Of a DNA stretch of 64,000 nucleotides, positions 43,544 to 52,611 are shown in pieces (position 1 is the first letter of the stretch; the number at the start of each line of letters is the position of its first letter). The notes beneath the pieces were generated by a model. That model did no database searches and was not told the DNA's origin. It saw nothing but the letters and a program-made list of their open reading frames with translations. The translations under genes were made by a program, and so were the position numbers. This DNA comes from Pseudomonas frederiksbergensis. Lineage in GTDB: Bacteria > Pseudomonadota > Gammaproteobacteria > Pseudomonadales > Pseudomonadaceae. The stretch is from the NCBI RefSeq assembly GCF_003732665.1, contig NZ_MOBP01000025.1, forward strand, positions 44,502-108,501. The letters are read 5' to 3'.

Positions 43544-46500
43544 TTAGACCCTGTTCAAATAAATTGGCACCGGCCGGGTGATTACGCCCCGGCGAGCGGC
43601 TTGCAGCGCGGCACTCATGGCCGACAGGTTCTCGGCAAAGGTCGCCGGATCGGTCTCCAGTTGACTCAGCAACGACGTCAGCACGGCCCAGGAGTCGGCG
43701 TTGTTCCGGGCCTGGTTGCGGTCGTGGTAGCGGGCCGGAACGCCTTCGTCAGCGATCGCAAGTTGCCCGTTGGCCAGGTTCAGCAGCGGTGCGACATCCA
43801 CCCGTTGATAGCGCGTGTCGTTGCTCGTCAGTGGCAGCGCAATACTCAAGTCAACGACGCCCCGGCCCGCGTGGAACAGCGCTCGAAGCAAGTCATCGGC
43901 GATAACGCCTTCGTTCAGATTGTTCTCGCAAAAGCGTTCGTTGAGGTCCGCACAAACAATCTTGATGATCTTTTTCTCTGACTTGAGCAGGCCCGCGTTT
44001 TTCCACGCCTCAAACTCGGCGAAGTTAAAAGTGAGCATATCGTCGTCAGTGTCTTCGTCTTCCAACAGGAAGTTGTGCGTGCCTACGGCGCTGTAATACG
44101 ACTTTTGCGCCATCAGTACAGTATTGACGGCTTCGATCGGGCCACTGCCGAGCAATAAGTCGACCAGTTTGTCCACATCGACTTTTTTATTCGCCTGGGA
44201 CAGTACCCGAGTGGCAGCGTCCACTTTCAGGCGGGCGGTCGACAACGCGTTTTCAACCAATGTGCGGGTGTAGAGCGATGGCAGTTGTTTATCCAGGCGC
44301 GGCAAGCGGATCTCACCCATCCGACGGAAGTTCTTCAACGATTCGCCCCACGGCCGGCCGAAGCGGTTGAGCGCATGCCATTGGTTGTTGCTGCTGCGGC
44401 AGGCCCACACGTTGGTGGCGTCGCTGCTGTCTTTGGGGATCCAGGTGCCTTGCGACAGATCGGTACGTTTCGACGCTTTGACCAGGTCATAGGAGTCCGC
44501 CATGTTGGTCAGCCGATGGATCTGCGTGCGGGCCTTCGTCGCCACCTCGATGCCGATCCTGTTCAGGCGCAACCCCCCTTTAAAGAACAGCTTCGCGTAG
44601 CCCTTCAAGCCGTCGAGCGGATTGAAGGTGCCGATGGCCAGAACCACCAGTTGTTTGGCAATGCTGGCGATTCGAGAGCAGGAGGAAACGGTCCGGCTCA
44701 TGATGGCCGAGATCTTCGATGCCGCGCCGACGATCCCGCCGACCACCGCAATGGCGTCCATGATGCAGCCAAACACACCTTGCGCGACCCGCACGCGCTC
44801 CCCGGAAGCCAGGTCCATGATGCAAGCCCGGAAGGGGATGATCAGATTGAGCATGAACTCGGTACGCTCTTCATGTTTGCTGATCAGCTTTTCCAGTTTG
44901 GTTTGTCCTTTGGCGACTTCATTCAGCTCCTGGAGAGTGGCGAGCGGACGCCGCCGGGCGATGAACTGGGCCATGCGTTCGAATTGCGGATAGTGGAAGC
45001 GTTGATAGACACCTTTTTTACGCTCGGTCGTCGATGCGGGCGCTGCCATCACCCCAATTTTGTCGAGAACCACATCACTGAATACTTGCCGGCTCGGTAC
45101 GCTGCCGTGGGTGTAGTTGCTGATGTCCAGGGGCATGGAATGTAACGGGGCCGGTATCAGTAACTGTTTCGCTTCAATCCCGACGTCGGCTCGCAACGGT
45201 ATGCTGGCCAGCCCCGCAGCGTTGATCGCCGCGCCAAGACGCTGGTTTTTCAGGCATTTGCCGTGAAGACTGAAGAGTTCATAGCACGTCGTTTGTCCAC
45301 GGTACGTAGCGCACATGACGACACCGTAATGACCCGTGGCGGCTTCTATGGATTCGGGGGGTTCAACGGTGGTCCGGACGTCCACGCCGATCATGCCATT
45401 CAGGGCTGTGGGCGCTTTTATTTCGAACGCCGCCGAGGCACGCACGGAATAAAGGGTGATCTCACTGTGTAACAGGTTTTTTTGATCGTCCTCATCCAAT
45501 TGCGCCAATGCCAGCTTCAGGTTGGTGATCAGTGCGTTATTAAGCTGCACCTCGTAATCACGTACCGGTGTTTCGTAATCCACGGACAACGTCTTCAGCT
45601 CGGCTAATAGCGTCGGGTGTTTTTTAAACAGATCAGCCGAAGGGTCGTTCCATTCCTGACGCGCCAGGTCGCCGGACATGTGCAATTCAACCATCGACAT
45701 CTTCACGTTCTGAAACAGGTCACCACCGGCAAAGGGCACGGCTGCCTGGTACTGCCAGGACGTCCCGGCATGGGTCAAAAACTCTTTCTCCAGGTAATCA
45801 CAGTCCGGCAGGATTTTTTCCAGTTGCGCCAGGGCCAGCGCCCGGCGACTGGGCGCTGGCGTGCTGAATGCGGTGGCGGCCTGGTTCAGTTGCTCCAGGA
45901 AGGCCTGATAGGCGGACGTCGCTTGCTGCAAGGCGTTGGCGCTCGACTGTTGCCACGCCTGATGGGTGATCACTTTGTTTACCAGCGCCCAGTCGATGAT
46001 CGGGTTGATGGCTGCCAGGCCACTGAGCTTTTCCTGATAGACACCGATGGTGTCGAAGCCGGCGTATTCCATCACTTGGGCGAAGGTCATCAAACGCGTC
46101 GTGCCCTGGGTTTGCGATTCGATCAGCGCGACGGTGCGGCTGAATGTAACCCAGCCAATCGAGCCCAATAGCGGGGAGGAGGGCAGTTGCTTGACCAGGA
46201 ACTCCGGCGCGACATGGGCCAGCAGCAGGTGCGCCGCCAGGGGGGCGGCACGGGCGGTGACCCGCTGGTTGTTGACCAGATAGGCTTGCAGTTGCTCACG
46301 AACCAGGAAATGCGGCAGGTCGACGTTATCCGGTGAATAAAGATCGAAACTGCCCAGTGGGTCTTGTGCACCTGTCGCGGGCTGCAGATCCAATAAAATC
46401 GCGGTGATCAGCAACTGATCGAGGTCTTCGTCATTCGAGGGTTCATTGGTATTAGCGCCGTACCAGCCCAGTGCATCAATGTATCGCTTCGCCAGGGTTC

Positions 46501-47299
46501 GCGAAGTTGGATGACTGACCAGCGATTTGATCAAGTCGCCGGCCTCATCCGCATTGACCTGACGACTGTTCAATAAGTCTTCGTGCAACTTGTCGAGCAA
46601 CTTTTTCTTGGGCGGCAGGAGGGTGGAGGTTATCGTGCGGATCTTCGCCTGTTGTTCGCTGCTTAATACGGCGGCGCCCGGCTCAGTGGTAAATAGTTGG
46701 CTCCAGTATTGGCCCAGGTAATCAGCCGAAGGCATTTCAAATGTCAGGAAATAAAGGAGGTTTTTGTTTTGTTGTCGAGTGGTGGGTGGCGTTAAATCAT
46801 GAAACTTCATCCATTGGGAAACTTCCACGTTCTGGGTGGTGGAGACGATGCCGCCGGTTTGTGCCGCAATGTCAGTCAGGCATTTCAACTGCGACTGAGT
46901 CGAGGCACGGCGGTTAACCTGCTCTGTGATCGGCTCCCAGGCGTCACCCCGGATAAACAGGCTGCCATCGCTGTTCACGAAGGCTTCGATGAGCGGCTGG
47001 CGAAACAATTGAACGCTCAGTTGCTGGATGAAAGGTTCAGCGACGAGTTTATTCAACAGGGCGCTGCCGAGCATGTGCAATTGATACAGCGAGGAGCCTG
47101 GTTTCAAATCAATGCTGTGTTCACTCCAATCAATCAATTGATGCTCGGCAGGTTGGAGAATAGCGTCCTGGAGTTTGTCGATGATCAAGTCTCTTTCGAA
47201 CTTGTCGGCTGCATTGCGCTGTGTTCTTGCATGCAGGCTGGCGCCGAAAGAATAACGAGTGGTGGTGTTGATAGTTGGGATAGTCACGGTAGTACTCAT
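43544..47299 (-). CDS. Large toxin-like paralog with degenerate protease site
   Basis: The 1251-residue protein is the tandem paralog of the downstream gene, 44 bases away, and shares its layout: GHYGVVMCATYRGQTTCYEL, the hydrophobic segment CIMDAIAVVGGIVGAASKIS followed by FNPLDG, and the C-terminal NADSWAVLTSLLSQ. Where the partner has LIHEVFHGAPDTLD this protein has LLRALFHAGRGVVD (43871-43885 encodes RALFH). The first zinc histidine and the catalytic glutamate are gone, as is the tyrosine after the third ligand, so proteolysis is not expected. It may be an inactive partner, a decoy, an antagonist, or have changed its activity. No signal peptide. The ATG at 47297-47299 has a weak ribosome site. 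Confidence 0.7.
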   Translation of the reverse strand: MSTTVTIPTINTTTRYSFGASLHARTQRNAADKFERDLIIDKLQDAILQPAEHQLIDWSEHSIDLKPGSSLYQLHMLGSALLNKLVAEPFIQQLSVQLFRQPLIEAFVNSDGSLFIRGDAWEPITEQVNRRASTQSQLKCLTDIAAQTGGIVSTTQNVEVSQWMKFHDLTPPTTRQQNKNLLYFLTFEMPSADYLGQYWSQLFTTEPGAAVLSSEQQAKIRTITSTLLPPKKKLLDKLHEDLLNSRQVNADEAGDLIKSLVSHPTSRTLAKRYIDALGWYGANTNEPSNDEDLDQLLITAILLDLQPATGAQDPLGSFDLYSPDNVDLPHFLVREQLQAYLVNNQRVTARAAPLAAHLLLAHVAPEFLVKQLPSSPLLGSIGWVTFSRTVALIESQTQGTTRLMTFAQVMEYAGFDTIGVYQEKLSGLAAINPIIDWALVNKVITHQAWQQSSANALQQATSAYQAFLEQLNQAATAFSTPAPSRRALALAQLEKILPDCDYLEKEFLTHAGTSWQYQAAVPFAGGDLFQNVKMSMVELHMSGDLARQEWNDPSADLFKKHPTLLAELKTLSVDYETPVRDYEVQLNNALITNLKLALAQLDEDDQKNLLHSEITLYSVRASAAFEIKAPTALNGMIGVDVRTTVEPPESIEAATGHYGVVMCATYRGQTTCYELFSLHGKCLKNQRLGAAINAAGLASIPLRADVGIEAKQLLIPAPLHSMPLDISNYTHGSVPSRQVFSDVVLDKIGVMAAPASTTERKKGVYQRFHYPQFERMAQFIARRRPLATLQELNEVAKGQTKLEKLISKHEERTEFMLNLIIPFRACIMDLASGERVRVAQGVFGCIMDAIAVVGGIVGAASKISAIMSRTVSSCSRIASIAKQLVVLAIGTFNPLDGLKGYAKLFFKGGLRLNRIGIEVATKARTQIHRLTNMADSYDLVKASKRTDLSQGTWIPKDSSDATNVWACRSSNNQWHALNRFGRPWGESLKNFRRMGEIRLPRLDKQLPSLYTRTLVENALSTARLKVDAATRVLSQANKKVDVDKLVDLLLGSGPIEAVNTVLMAQKSYYSAVGTHNFLLEDEDTDDDMLTFNFAEFEAWKNAGLLKSEKKIIKIVCADLNERFCENNLNEGVIADDLLRALFHAGRGVVDLSIALPLTSNDTRYQRVDVAPLLNLANGQLAIADEGVPARYHDRNQARNNADSWAVLTSLLSQLETDPATFAENLSAMSAALQAARRGVITRPVPIYLNRV

Positions 47300-47425
47300 G
47301 GTTTCTTAGTGGGTGTTTGTTCCTTGCTGGATAGTGGTTAGTTTGTGAGAGGGCTTCAAGTTGGTTTCTATAAATGGATGTGTATTTACCTGGGTTTGGT
47401 GTGAAAGTTGTGTCGGTTAGTTAAG

Positions 47426-47464
47426 CAGGACAGCGGCAAAGTTTAATTACTTTGTCGCTGCCTG
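47426..47464. terminator. Long hairpin, possible terminator of the response regulator gene
   Basis: CAGG-A-CAGCGGCAAAGT, a six-base loop, then ACTTTGTCGCTGCCTG. The stem is 16 pairs with one bulged A and one G-U pair on the plus strand. A proper T run is missing on both sides, so its activity is uncertain. Confidence 0.45.
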
Positions 47465-47517
47465 TTTGTCGGGGTTCATCTATTGTCAGTAGTTGACAGG
47501 GGTAGCGGCTGGCGAAG

Positions 47518-47616
47518 CCTGCGTTCGGCGGCGTAGCCGTCGTAAAATCGGGTGATGCGTTGTGTCAGGTTGACCGTTTGTGTAGGGTTTGCGACGGCTT
47601 CGCCGCCGAACGCAGC
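47518..47616. repeat. Inverted repeat of a different family (GCGTTCGGCGGCG)
   Basis: CCTGCGTTCGGCGGCGTAGC near 47518 and its near complement CGACGGCTTCGCCGCCGAAC near 47591, about 48 bases apart. The sequence is unrelated to the two common REP types here, and looks like the other short inverted-repeat family found in P. fluorescens genomes. Confidence 0.7.
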
Positions 47617-47652
47617 CGCGCTGGGGCTCGACAGCTGATACAACAAATAGCT

Positions 47653-48012
47653 TCAGGCCAATATTTTCTTGACCTTGTCGCGCAGTTGATCAATCGAGAA
47701 CGGTTTGCCGATGACGTGCATGTCTGGCGGCGCCTCGATGCTTTCTGCATAACCGCTGGCAAACAGGATCGGCAGCCCCGGGCGCAGCATCCGTGCCTGG
47801 ACGGCCAGTTCGCGGCCATCCATCACCGGCAGGCCGACGTCGGTCATCATCAGGTCGATGTGCTGGTCTTCGTCATTGAGAAACTCCAGGGCCTGTTCGC
47901 TGCCGTCGGCCTCCAACACCTTGAATTCAAGTTCCTCCAGCACATCGACGATCAGCATGCGGACGATGGCATCGTCTTCGACGACGAGAATGATGGACGA
48001 ATCGGCGGACAT
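47653..48012 (-). CDS. Single-domain response regulator
   Basis: The 119-residue protein is a lone receiver domain: acidic pair ILVVEDDAIVR, phosphoacceptor in DLMMTDVGLPVMDG, the switch residue in ILFASGYAE and the lysine in VIGKPFSID. There is no output domain, so it must act by binding a partner, probably one of the kinases in this cluster. The start is ATG 48010-48012; the long upstream extension of the frame is not family sequence. It is divergent from the large hybrid kinase with 264 bases between. Confidence 0.9.
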   Translation of the reverse strand: MSADSSIILVVEDDAIVRMLIVDVLEELEFKVLEADGSEQALEFLNDEDQHIDLMMTDVGLPVMDGRELAVQARMLRPGLPILFASGYAESIEAPPDMHVIGKPFSIDQLRDKVKKILA

Positions 48013-48276
48013 AGTAGGAGCTCTCAAGGATGAAATTGCGGGTCGGCGGTCGATCGAAATCGCCGGTCTCTTGCTTGAGTAATTACCGGGCCCCGACAAG
48101 TTCCCGACCCGATACAAAAAACTATAGCTGTACAAGAAGCCGCAAGGATAACGCGTGGCATTGATCAAGCGCAGGTAATTGCAGGAATTTGCTTCAAATG
48201 CTGTCAGAAAATTAGATCAACGCATCGGTTTTGGGGCAAACTCCTTGGTTTTCAACAGTTCGACAAGGCCTTCCCC

Positions 48277-51200
48277 ATGACCTCTGCGTCTTCGGTTGAT
48301 GAGCAACGATTTCGTAAACTCCTGAGCCGCAACGTCACTTTGCCGCTTGGCGTGGGTGTGATCAGCGCGGTTTTCTTTGTGGCGCTGATCACTTACCTGT
48401 TGTCCGTCATCCAGTGGGTGGAGCACACCGACCGGGTGATCAATAACGCCAATGAAGCGGTGAAGCTGACCGTTGACCTGGAAACCGGCATGCGCGGCTT
48501 CCTGCTCAGTGGCGACGAGCACTTCCTGGACCCTTATGAAACGGCCCGGCCGCGAATCGCCGTCGCCCTCAATACCTTGCTCGAACTGACGGCCGACAAC
48601 CCGGTGCAGACCGACCGTTTGCGCCGTCTCCAGGCCTTGCAAACCGAGTGGGCCACCTACGCGCAATCGATGATCGATTTGCAGCGCGGCAGCGGTGATT
48701 ATCGAGGCGCGGTCAAGGCCGGACGCGGCAAGCGCCTGACCGATGAAATCCGTGCCCAGTTCCAGGACGTGATCGACATGGAGCAGCAGTTGCGCACCAC
48801 GCGCAACGAAGAAGTGCGCCGCACCACGATCTGGAGCATCGCCCTCTACCTGCTCTTCGTCGCCGGGATCAGCGCGTTGCTGGCCTATATCGGTCGGCGT
48901 GACTTGCTTAACCTGTCGCAAAGTTACAGCGCCACCCTCGCCGCGCAGCAGAGCGCCGCCGATCGACTGGAGAAGCAGGCGTGGCTGCGCAGCGGCCAGA
49001 CCGAACTGGCCGAGCAGGTACTGGGGCAACTGTCTCTGAACCTGTTGGGGCGCAATATCCTGCAGTTCTGCGCGCAGTACCTGGGCACCGCCGTCGCCGC
49101 CATTTATGTGCGCGAAGAGCATGGCGGACTCAAGCGCGTGGCTTCTTACGGTTTGTCCCGGGAGCAGGAAGCGCAGGATCAATCGGTCTACGACGGCGAG
49201 GGGATTATCGGTCAGGCGGTGAAACAGAGCCGGTTGATTCGCCTGGATAACGTGCCCGAAGACTACTTCAAAGTCAGCTCGGGTCTTGGCGAAGGCTTGC
49301 CCCACAGTGTGCTGGTGGTGCCGACCAGCGATGATGACCGGGTCAACGGCGTGATCGAGCTCGGTTTCCTGCGCCCGCTGGATGAGCGCGACATCGAATT
49401 GCTGGAGCTGATCGCCGGCAACATCGGCACCTCGATTGAAGCGGCGCGCTACCGTCAACGCTTGCAGGAAGTGCTGGCCGAAACCCAGCAGCTCAACGAA
49501 GAATTGCAAGTCCAGCAAGAAGAACTCAAGACCGCCAACGAAGAGCTGGAAGAGCAGTCGCGGATTCTCAAGGAGTCCCAGGCGCACCTGGAAACCCAGC
49601 AAGTGGAGCTGGAGCAGACCAACGAACAGCTCGCCGAGCAGGCACAGATCCTCGCCGACCAGCGCGACGCCATGGACCAGAAGAACACCGAACTCAATCA
49701 GGCGCAGATTCAACTGGAAGACCGCGCCGAAGAGTTGCAGCGTTCCAGCAAGTACAAGTCCGAATTCCTCGCCAACATGTCCCACGAACTGCGCACGCCG
49801 CTGAACAGTTCGTTGATCCTGGCCAAGTTGCTGGCGGAGAACCCGCAGGACAACCTCACCGCCGAACAGGTCAAGTTCGCCGAGTCGATCTATTCCGCCG
49901 GCAATGACTTGCTCAACCTGATCAACGACATTCTCGACATTTCCAAGGTCGAGGCCGGCAAATTGGACATGCGCCCGGAAAACACCAGCGTCGCCCGTTT
50001 GGTTGAAGGCCTGCGCGGGATGTTCGAGCCGATGGCCACGGACAAGAAGCTGGAATTCCACATCGAGATGCAGGCTGGCGCGCCGATGATGATCTTCACC
50101 GACCGCCAGCGCCTGGAACAGGTGATCAAGAACCTGCTGTCCAACGCGGTGAAGTTCACCGAGAAAGGCACGGTCAGCCTGACTGTGGCCAGTCAGCCGG
50201 GGGACGGCATCGCCTTCATCGTGCGTGATTCCGGGATCGGTATTGCCGCAGAACAGCAGGAAAGCATCTTCGAAGCCTTCCGCCAGGCCGATGGCACCAC
50301 CAATCGCCGTTATGGCGGAACCGGGTTGGGGCTGTCGATATCCCGCGACCTGGCGACGCTGCTCGGCGGTTCGATCAGTGTGACCAGCGAACCGGGACAG
50401 GGCAGTGCGTTCACCCTGGTGTTGCCGCAGCAGTACGTTGAACCGGGTGAAGTACCCATCGAGCCGATGCGCGCGACGCCGGTGGCTTATGTGCCAAAAG
50501 CGCCGGTTGCCGCCCTGGTGCCGTTGATTGCCGAAGTCGACATCCCGCGTTTCGACGATGACCGCGCCAAGGCTCCGTTCGCCACCCGTTGCATCCTGGT
50601 CGTGGAGGACGAACCCAACTTCGCGCACATCCTCTATGACCTGGCCCACGAACTGGGTTATCAGTGCCTGGTGGCCCACGGCGCCGACGAAGGTTACGAC
50701 CTGGCCAAGGAGTTCATTCCCGACGCCATCCTGCTGGACATGCGCCTGCCGGACCATTCCGGGCTGACCGTGTTGCAGCGCCTCAAAGAACGCGCCGAAA
50801 CCCGGCACATCCCGGTTCATGTGATTTCGGTCGAAGACCGGGTCGAAGCCGCGATGCACATGGGCGCCATTGGTTATGCGGTCAAGCCGACTACCCGCGA
50901 AGAGCTCAAGGATGTGTTCGCACGCCTGGAAGCCAAGCTGACCCAGAAGGTCAAGCGCGTGCTACTGGTTGAAGACGATGACCTGCAGCGCGACAGCATT
51001 GCCCGCCTGATCGGCGACGAAGATATCGAGATCACCGCCGTCGGCTTCGCCCAGGAAGCGCTGGACCGGCTGCGCGAGACGGTGTTCGACTGCATGATCA
51101 TCGATCTGAAGCTGCCGGACATGCTTGGCAACGATCTGCTCAAGCGCATGGCTACCGAGGACATCTGCTCGTTCCCGCCGGTCATTGTTTACACCGGGCG

Positions 51201-51768
51201 CAACCTGACCCGGGACGAAGAGGCCGAGCTGCGCAAGTATTCGCGCTCGATCATCATCAAGGGCGCCCGCTCCCCAGAGCGGTTGCTGGATGAGGTGACA
51301 CTCTTTCTGCACAAAGTCGAATCCCAGTTGTCCCATGAGCGGCAGAAGATGCTCAAGACCGCACGCAGTCGCGATAAGGTCTTCGAGGGCCGCAAGGTGC
51401 TGCTGGTGGACGACGATGTGCGCAACATCTTCGCCCTGACCAGTGCCCTGGAGCAGAAGGGGGCAGTCGTGGTTATCGGCCGGAACGGTCGTGAGGCGAT
51501 TGAAAAATTGAATGAAGTCGAGGACATCGACCTGGTGCTGATGGACGTGATGATGCCGGAGATGGACGGTTTCGAGGCCACCACCTTGATTCGCCAGGAC
51601 CCGCGCTGGCGCAAGCTGCCGATCATCGCTGTGACGGCCAAGGCCATGAAGGACGATCAGGAGCGCTGCCTCGCGGCGGGCTCCAACGATTACCTGGCCA
51701 AGCCGATCGACCTGGATCGCCTGTTCTCGCTGATTCGCGTGTGGTTACCGAAGATGGAACGCATCTAA
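48277..51768 (+). CDS. CHASE3-GAF hybrid histidine kinase with three receivers
   Basis: The 1163-residue sensor has a membrane segment (about 25-45), a periplasmic CHASE3 domain (about 46-185), a second membrane segment (about 188-208), a GAF domain (about 245-395), and a long Glu/Gln-rich coiled coil (395-495). The kinase core follows, with the phosphorylated His503 in NMSHELRTPLN and ATP-site motifs DSGIGI and GGTGLGLSIS. Three receivers then carry phosphoacceptors Asp821 (LLDMRLPD), Asp943 (IIDLKLPD) and Asp1090 (LMDVMMPE). Multi-receiver kinases of this type serve as phosphorelay hubs. Its last codons form the first unit of a 14-bp repeat leading into cheR. The signal it senses is unknown. 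Confidence 0.94.
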   Translation: MTSASSVDEQRFRKLLSRNVTLPLGVGVISAVFFVALITYLLSVIQWVEHTDRVINNANEAVKLTVDLETGMRGFLLSGDEHFLDPYETARPRIAVALNTLLELTADNPVQTDRLRRLQALQTEWATYAQSMIDLQRGSGDYRGAVKAGRGKRLTDEIRAQFQDVIDMEQQLRTTRNEEVRRTTIWSIALYLLFVAGISALLAYIGRRDLLNLSQSYSATLAAQQSAADRLEKQAWLRSGQTELAEQVLGQLSLNLLGRNILQFCAQYLGTAVAAIYVREEHGGLKRVASYGLSREQEAQDQSVYDGEGIIGQAVKQSRLIRLDNVPEDYFKVSSGLGEGLPHSVLVVPTSDDDRVNGVIELGFLRPLDERDIELLELIAGNIGTSIEAARYRQRLQEVLAETQQLNEELQVQQEELKTANEELEEQSRILKESQAHLETQQVELEQTNEQLAEQAQILADQRDAMDQKNTELNQAQIQLEDRAEELQRSSKYKSEFLANMSHELRTPLNSSLILAKLLAENPQDNLTAEQVKFAESIYSAGNDLLNLINDILDISKVEAGKLDMRPENTSVARLVEGLRGMFEPMATDKKLEFHIEMQAGAPMMIFTDRQRLEQVIKNLLSNAVKFTEKGTVSLTVASQPGDGIAFIVRDSGIGIAAEQQESIFEAFRQADGTTNRRYGGTGLGLSISRDLATLLGGSISVTSEPGQGSAFTLVLPQQYVEPGEVPIEPMRATPVAYVPKAPVAALVPLIAEVDIPRFDDDRAKAPFATRCILVVEDEPNFAHILYDLAHELGYQCLVAHGADEGYDLAKEFIPDAILLDMRLPDHSGLTVLQRLKERAETRHIPVHVISVEDRVEAAMHMGAIGYAVKPTTREELKDVFARLEAKLTQKVKRVLLVEDDDLQRDSIARLIGDEDIEITAVGFAQEALDRLRETVFDCMIIDLKLPDMLGNDLLKRMATEDICSFPPVIVYTGRNLTRDEEAELRKYSRSIIIKGARSPERLLDEVTLFLHKVESQLSHERQKMLKTARSRDKVFEGRKVLLVDDDVRNIFALTSALEQKGAVVVIGRNGREAIEKLNEVEDIDLVLMDVMMPEMDGFEATTLIRQDPRWRKLPIIAVTAKAMKDDQERCLAAGSNDYLAKPIDLDRLFSLIRVWLPKMERI

Positions 51769-51795
51769 TGGAACGCCTCTAGTGGAAAGCCTTTA
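51754..51795 (+). repeat. 14-bp tandem repeat at the kinase/cheR junction
   Basis: Three units, ATGGAACGCATCTA (51754), ATGGAACGCCTCTA (51768) and GTGGAAAGCCTTTA (51782), are followed by GTGGAAAAG, the cheR start. Each unit ends in a stop codon that overlaps the next start by one base (TAATG, TAGTG, TAGTG), giving two four-codon minicistrons between the kinase and cheR. After three units the frame returns to that of the kinase, and no other stop lies between the kinase TAA and cheR. Confidence 0.85.
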
Positions 51796-52611
51796 GTGGA
51801 AAAGAATACCGAAATCGAATTGCGGCTGCTGATCGAGGCGATCTACCTCAAGTACAGCTATGACTTTCGTGACTACTCAGGTGCGTCAATCAAGCGCCGG
51901 GTCGGTCACGCCTTGAGTCAATTCGAGTGCGCGACCATCTCGGCGTTGCAGGAAAAAGTCCTGCACGACCCGACCGCGTTCATGCAGTTGCTGCAATTGC
52001 TGACGATCCCGGTCAGCGAGATGTTCCGCGACCCCTCGCACTTCCTGGCGATCCGCCAGGAAGTGGTGCCGCTGCTCAAGACGTATCCGTCGATCAAAAT
52101 CTGGATTGCCGGGTGCAGCACCGGCGAAGAGGTTTACTCGATGGCGATCCTGCTGCGCGAAGAAGGCCTGCTCGATCGCACCATTATTTACGCCACCGAC
52201 ATCAATCCGCGCTCACTGGACAAAGCCAAGCAAGGGATTTTCTCGATGGAGAATGTCCGTGCCTACACGTCCAATTACCAGCAGGCCGGTGGTCAGCGCT
52301 CATTTGCCGATTACTACACGGCGGCCTATGGTTACGCGATTTTCGACAAGACCCTGTGCGAGAACGTAACCTTCGCCGACCACAGCCTGGCGACTGACAG
52401 CGTGTTCTCAGAGACTCAATTAATTTCGTGTCGCAACGTATTGATTTACTTCAATAAAAAACTTCAGGATCGCGCATTCGGCTTGTTCCACGAGTCCCTG
52501 TGCCATCGCGGCTTCCTGGTGCTCGGCAGCAAGGAAACCCCTGATTTCTCGGCGTTCGGCAAGCAGTTCGAGCCATTGGTCAAACAAGAACGGATCTACC
52601 GCAAATCATGA
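51796..52611 (+). CDS. CheR-type protein-glutamate methyltransferase
   Basis: The 271-residue protein has the CheR N-terminal helical domain (YDFRDYSGASIKRRVGHALS) and the SAM-binding domain with IWIAGCSTGEEVYSMAILL, IIYATDINPRSLDKA and LISCRNVLIYFNKKL. It would methylate glutamates on a sensor protein. No chemoreceptor gene is nearby; the substrate may be the upstream CHASE3 kinase with its Glu/Gln-rich coiled coil, but this is inference. The GTG start at 51796 overlaps the last minicistron of the repeat. Its TGA overlaps the ATG of the cheB-like gene. Confidence 0.92.
   Translation: MEKNTEIELRLLIEAIYLKYSYDFRDYSGASIKRRVGHALSQFECATISALQEKVLHDPTAFMQLLQLLTIPVSEMFRDPSHFLAIRQEVVPLLKTYPSIKIWIAGCSTGEEVYSMAILLREEGLLDRTIIYATDINPRSLDKAKQGIFSMENVRAYTSNYQQAGGQRSFADYYTAAYGYAIFDKTLCENVTFADHSLATDSVFSETQLISCRNVLIYFNKKLQDRAFGLFHESLCHRGFLVLGSKETPDFSAFGKQFEPLVKQERIYRKS

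Larger units (their letters stand above)
47300..47652. other. 353-base intergenic region with hairpin and inverted repeat
   Basis: No gene I can support. It holds a 16-bp hairpin at 47426-47464 and the inverted repeat at 47518-47616, and must carry the promoter of the toxin-like pair on the minus strand. Confidence 0.45.

Noticed and set aside
48217..50859. 880-codon open frame antisense to the CHASE3 hybrid kinase
   Set aside because: The plus strand encodes a clear multi-domain kinase; the antisense frame has Gln/His/Val-rich composition typical of high-GC shadow frames and no family resemblance.
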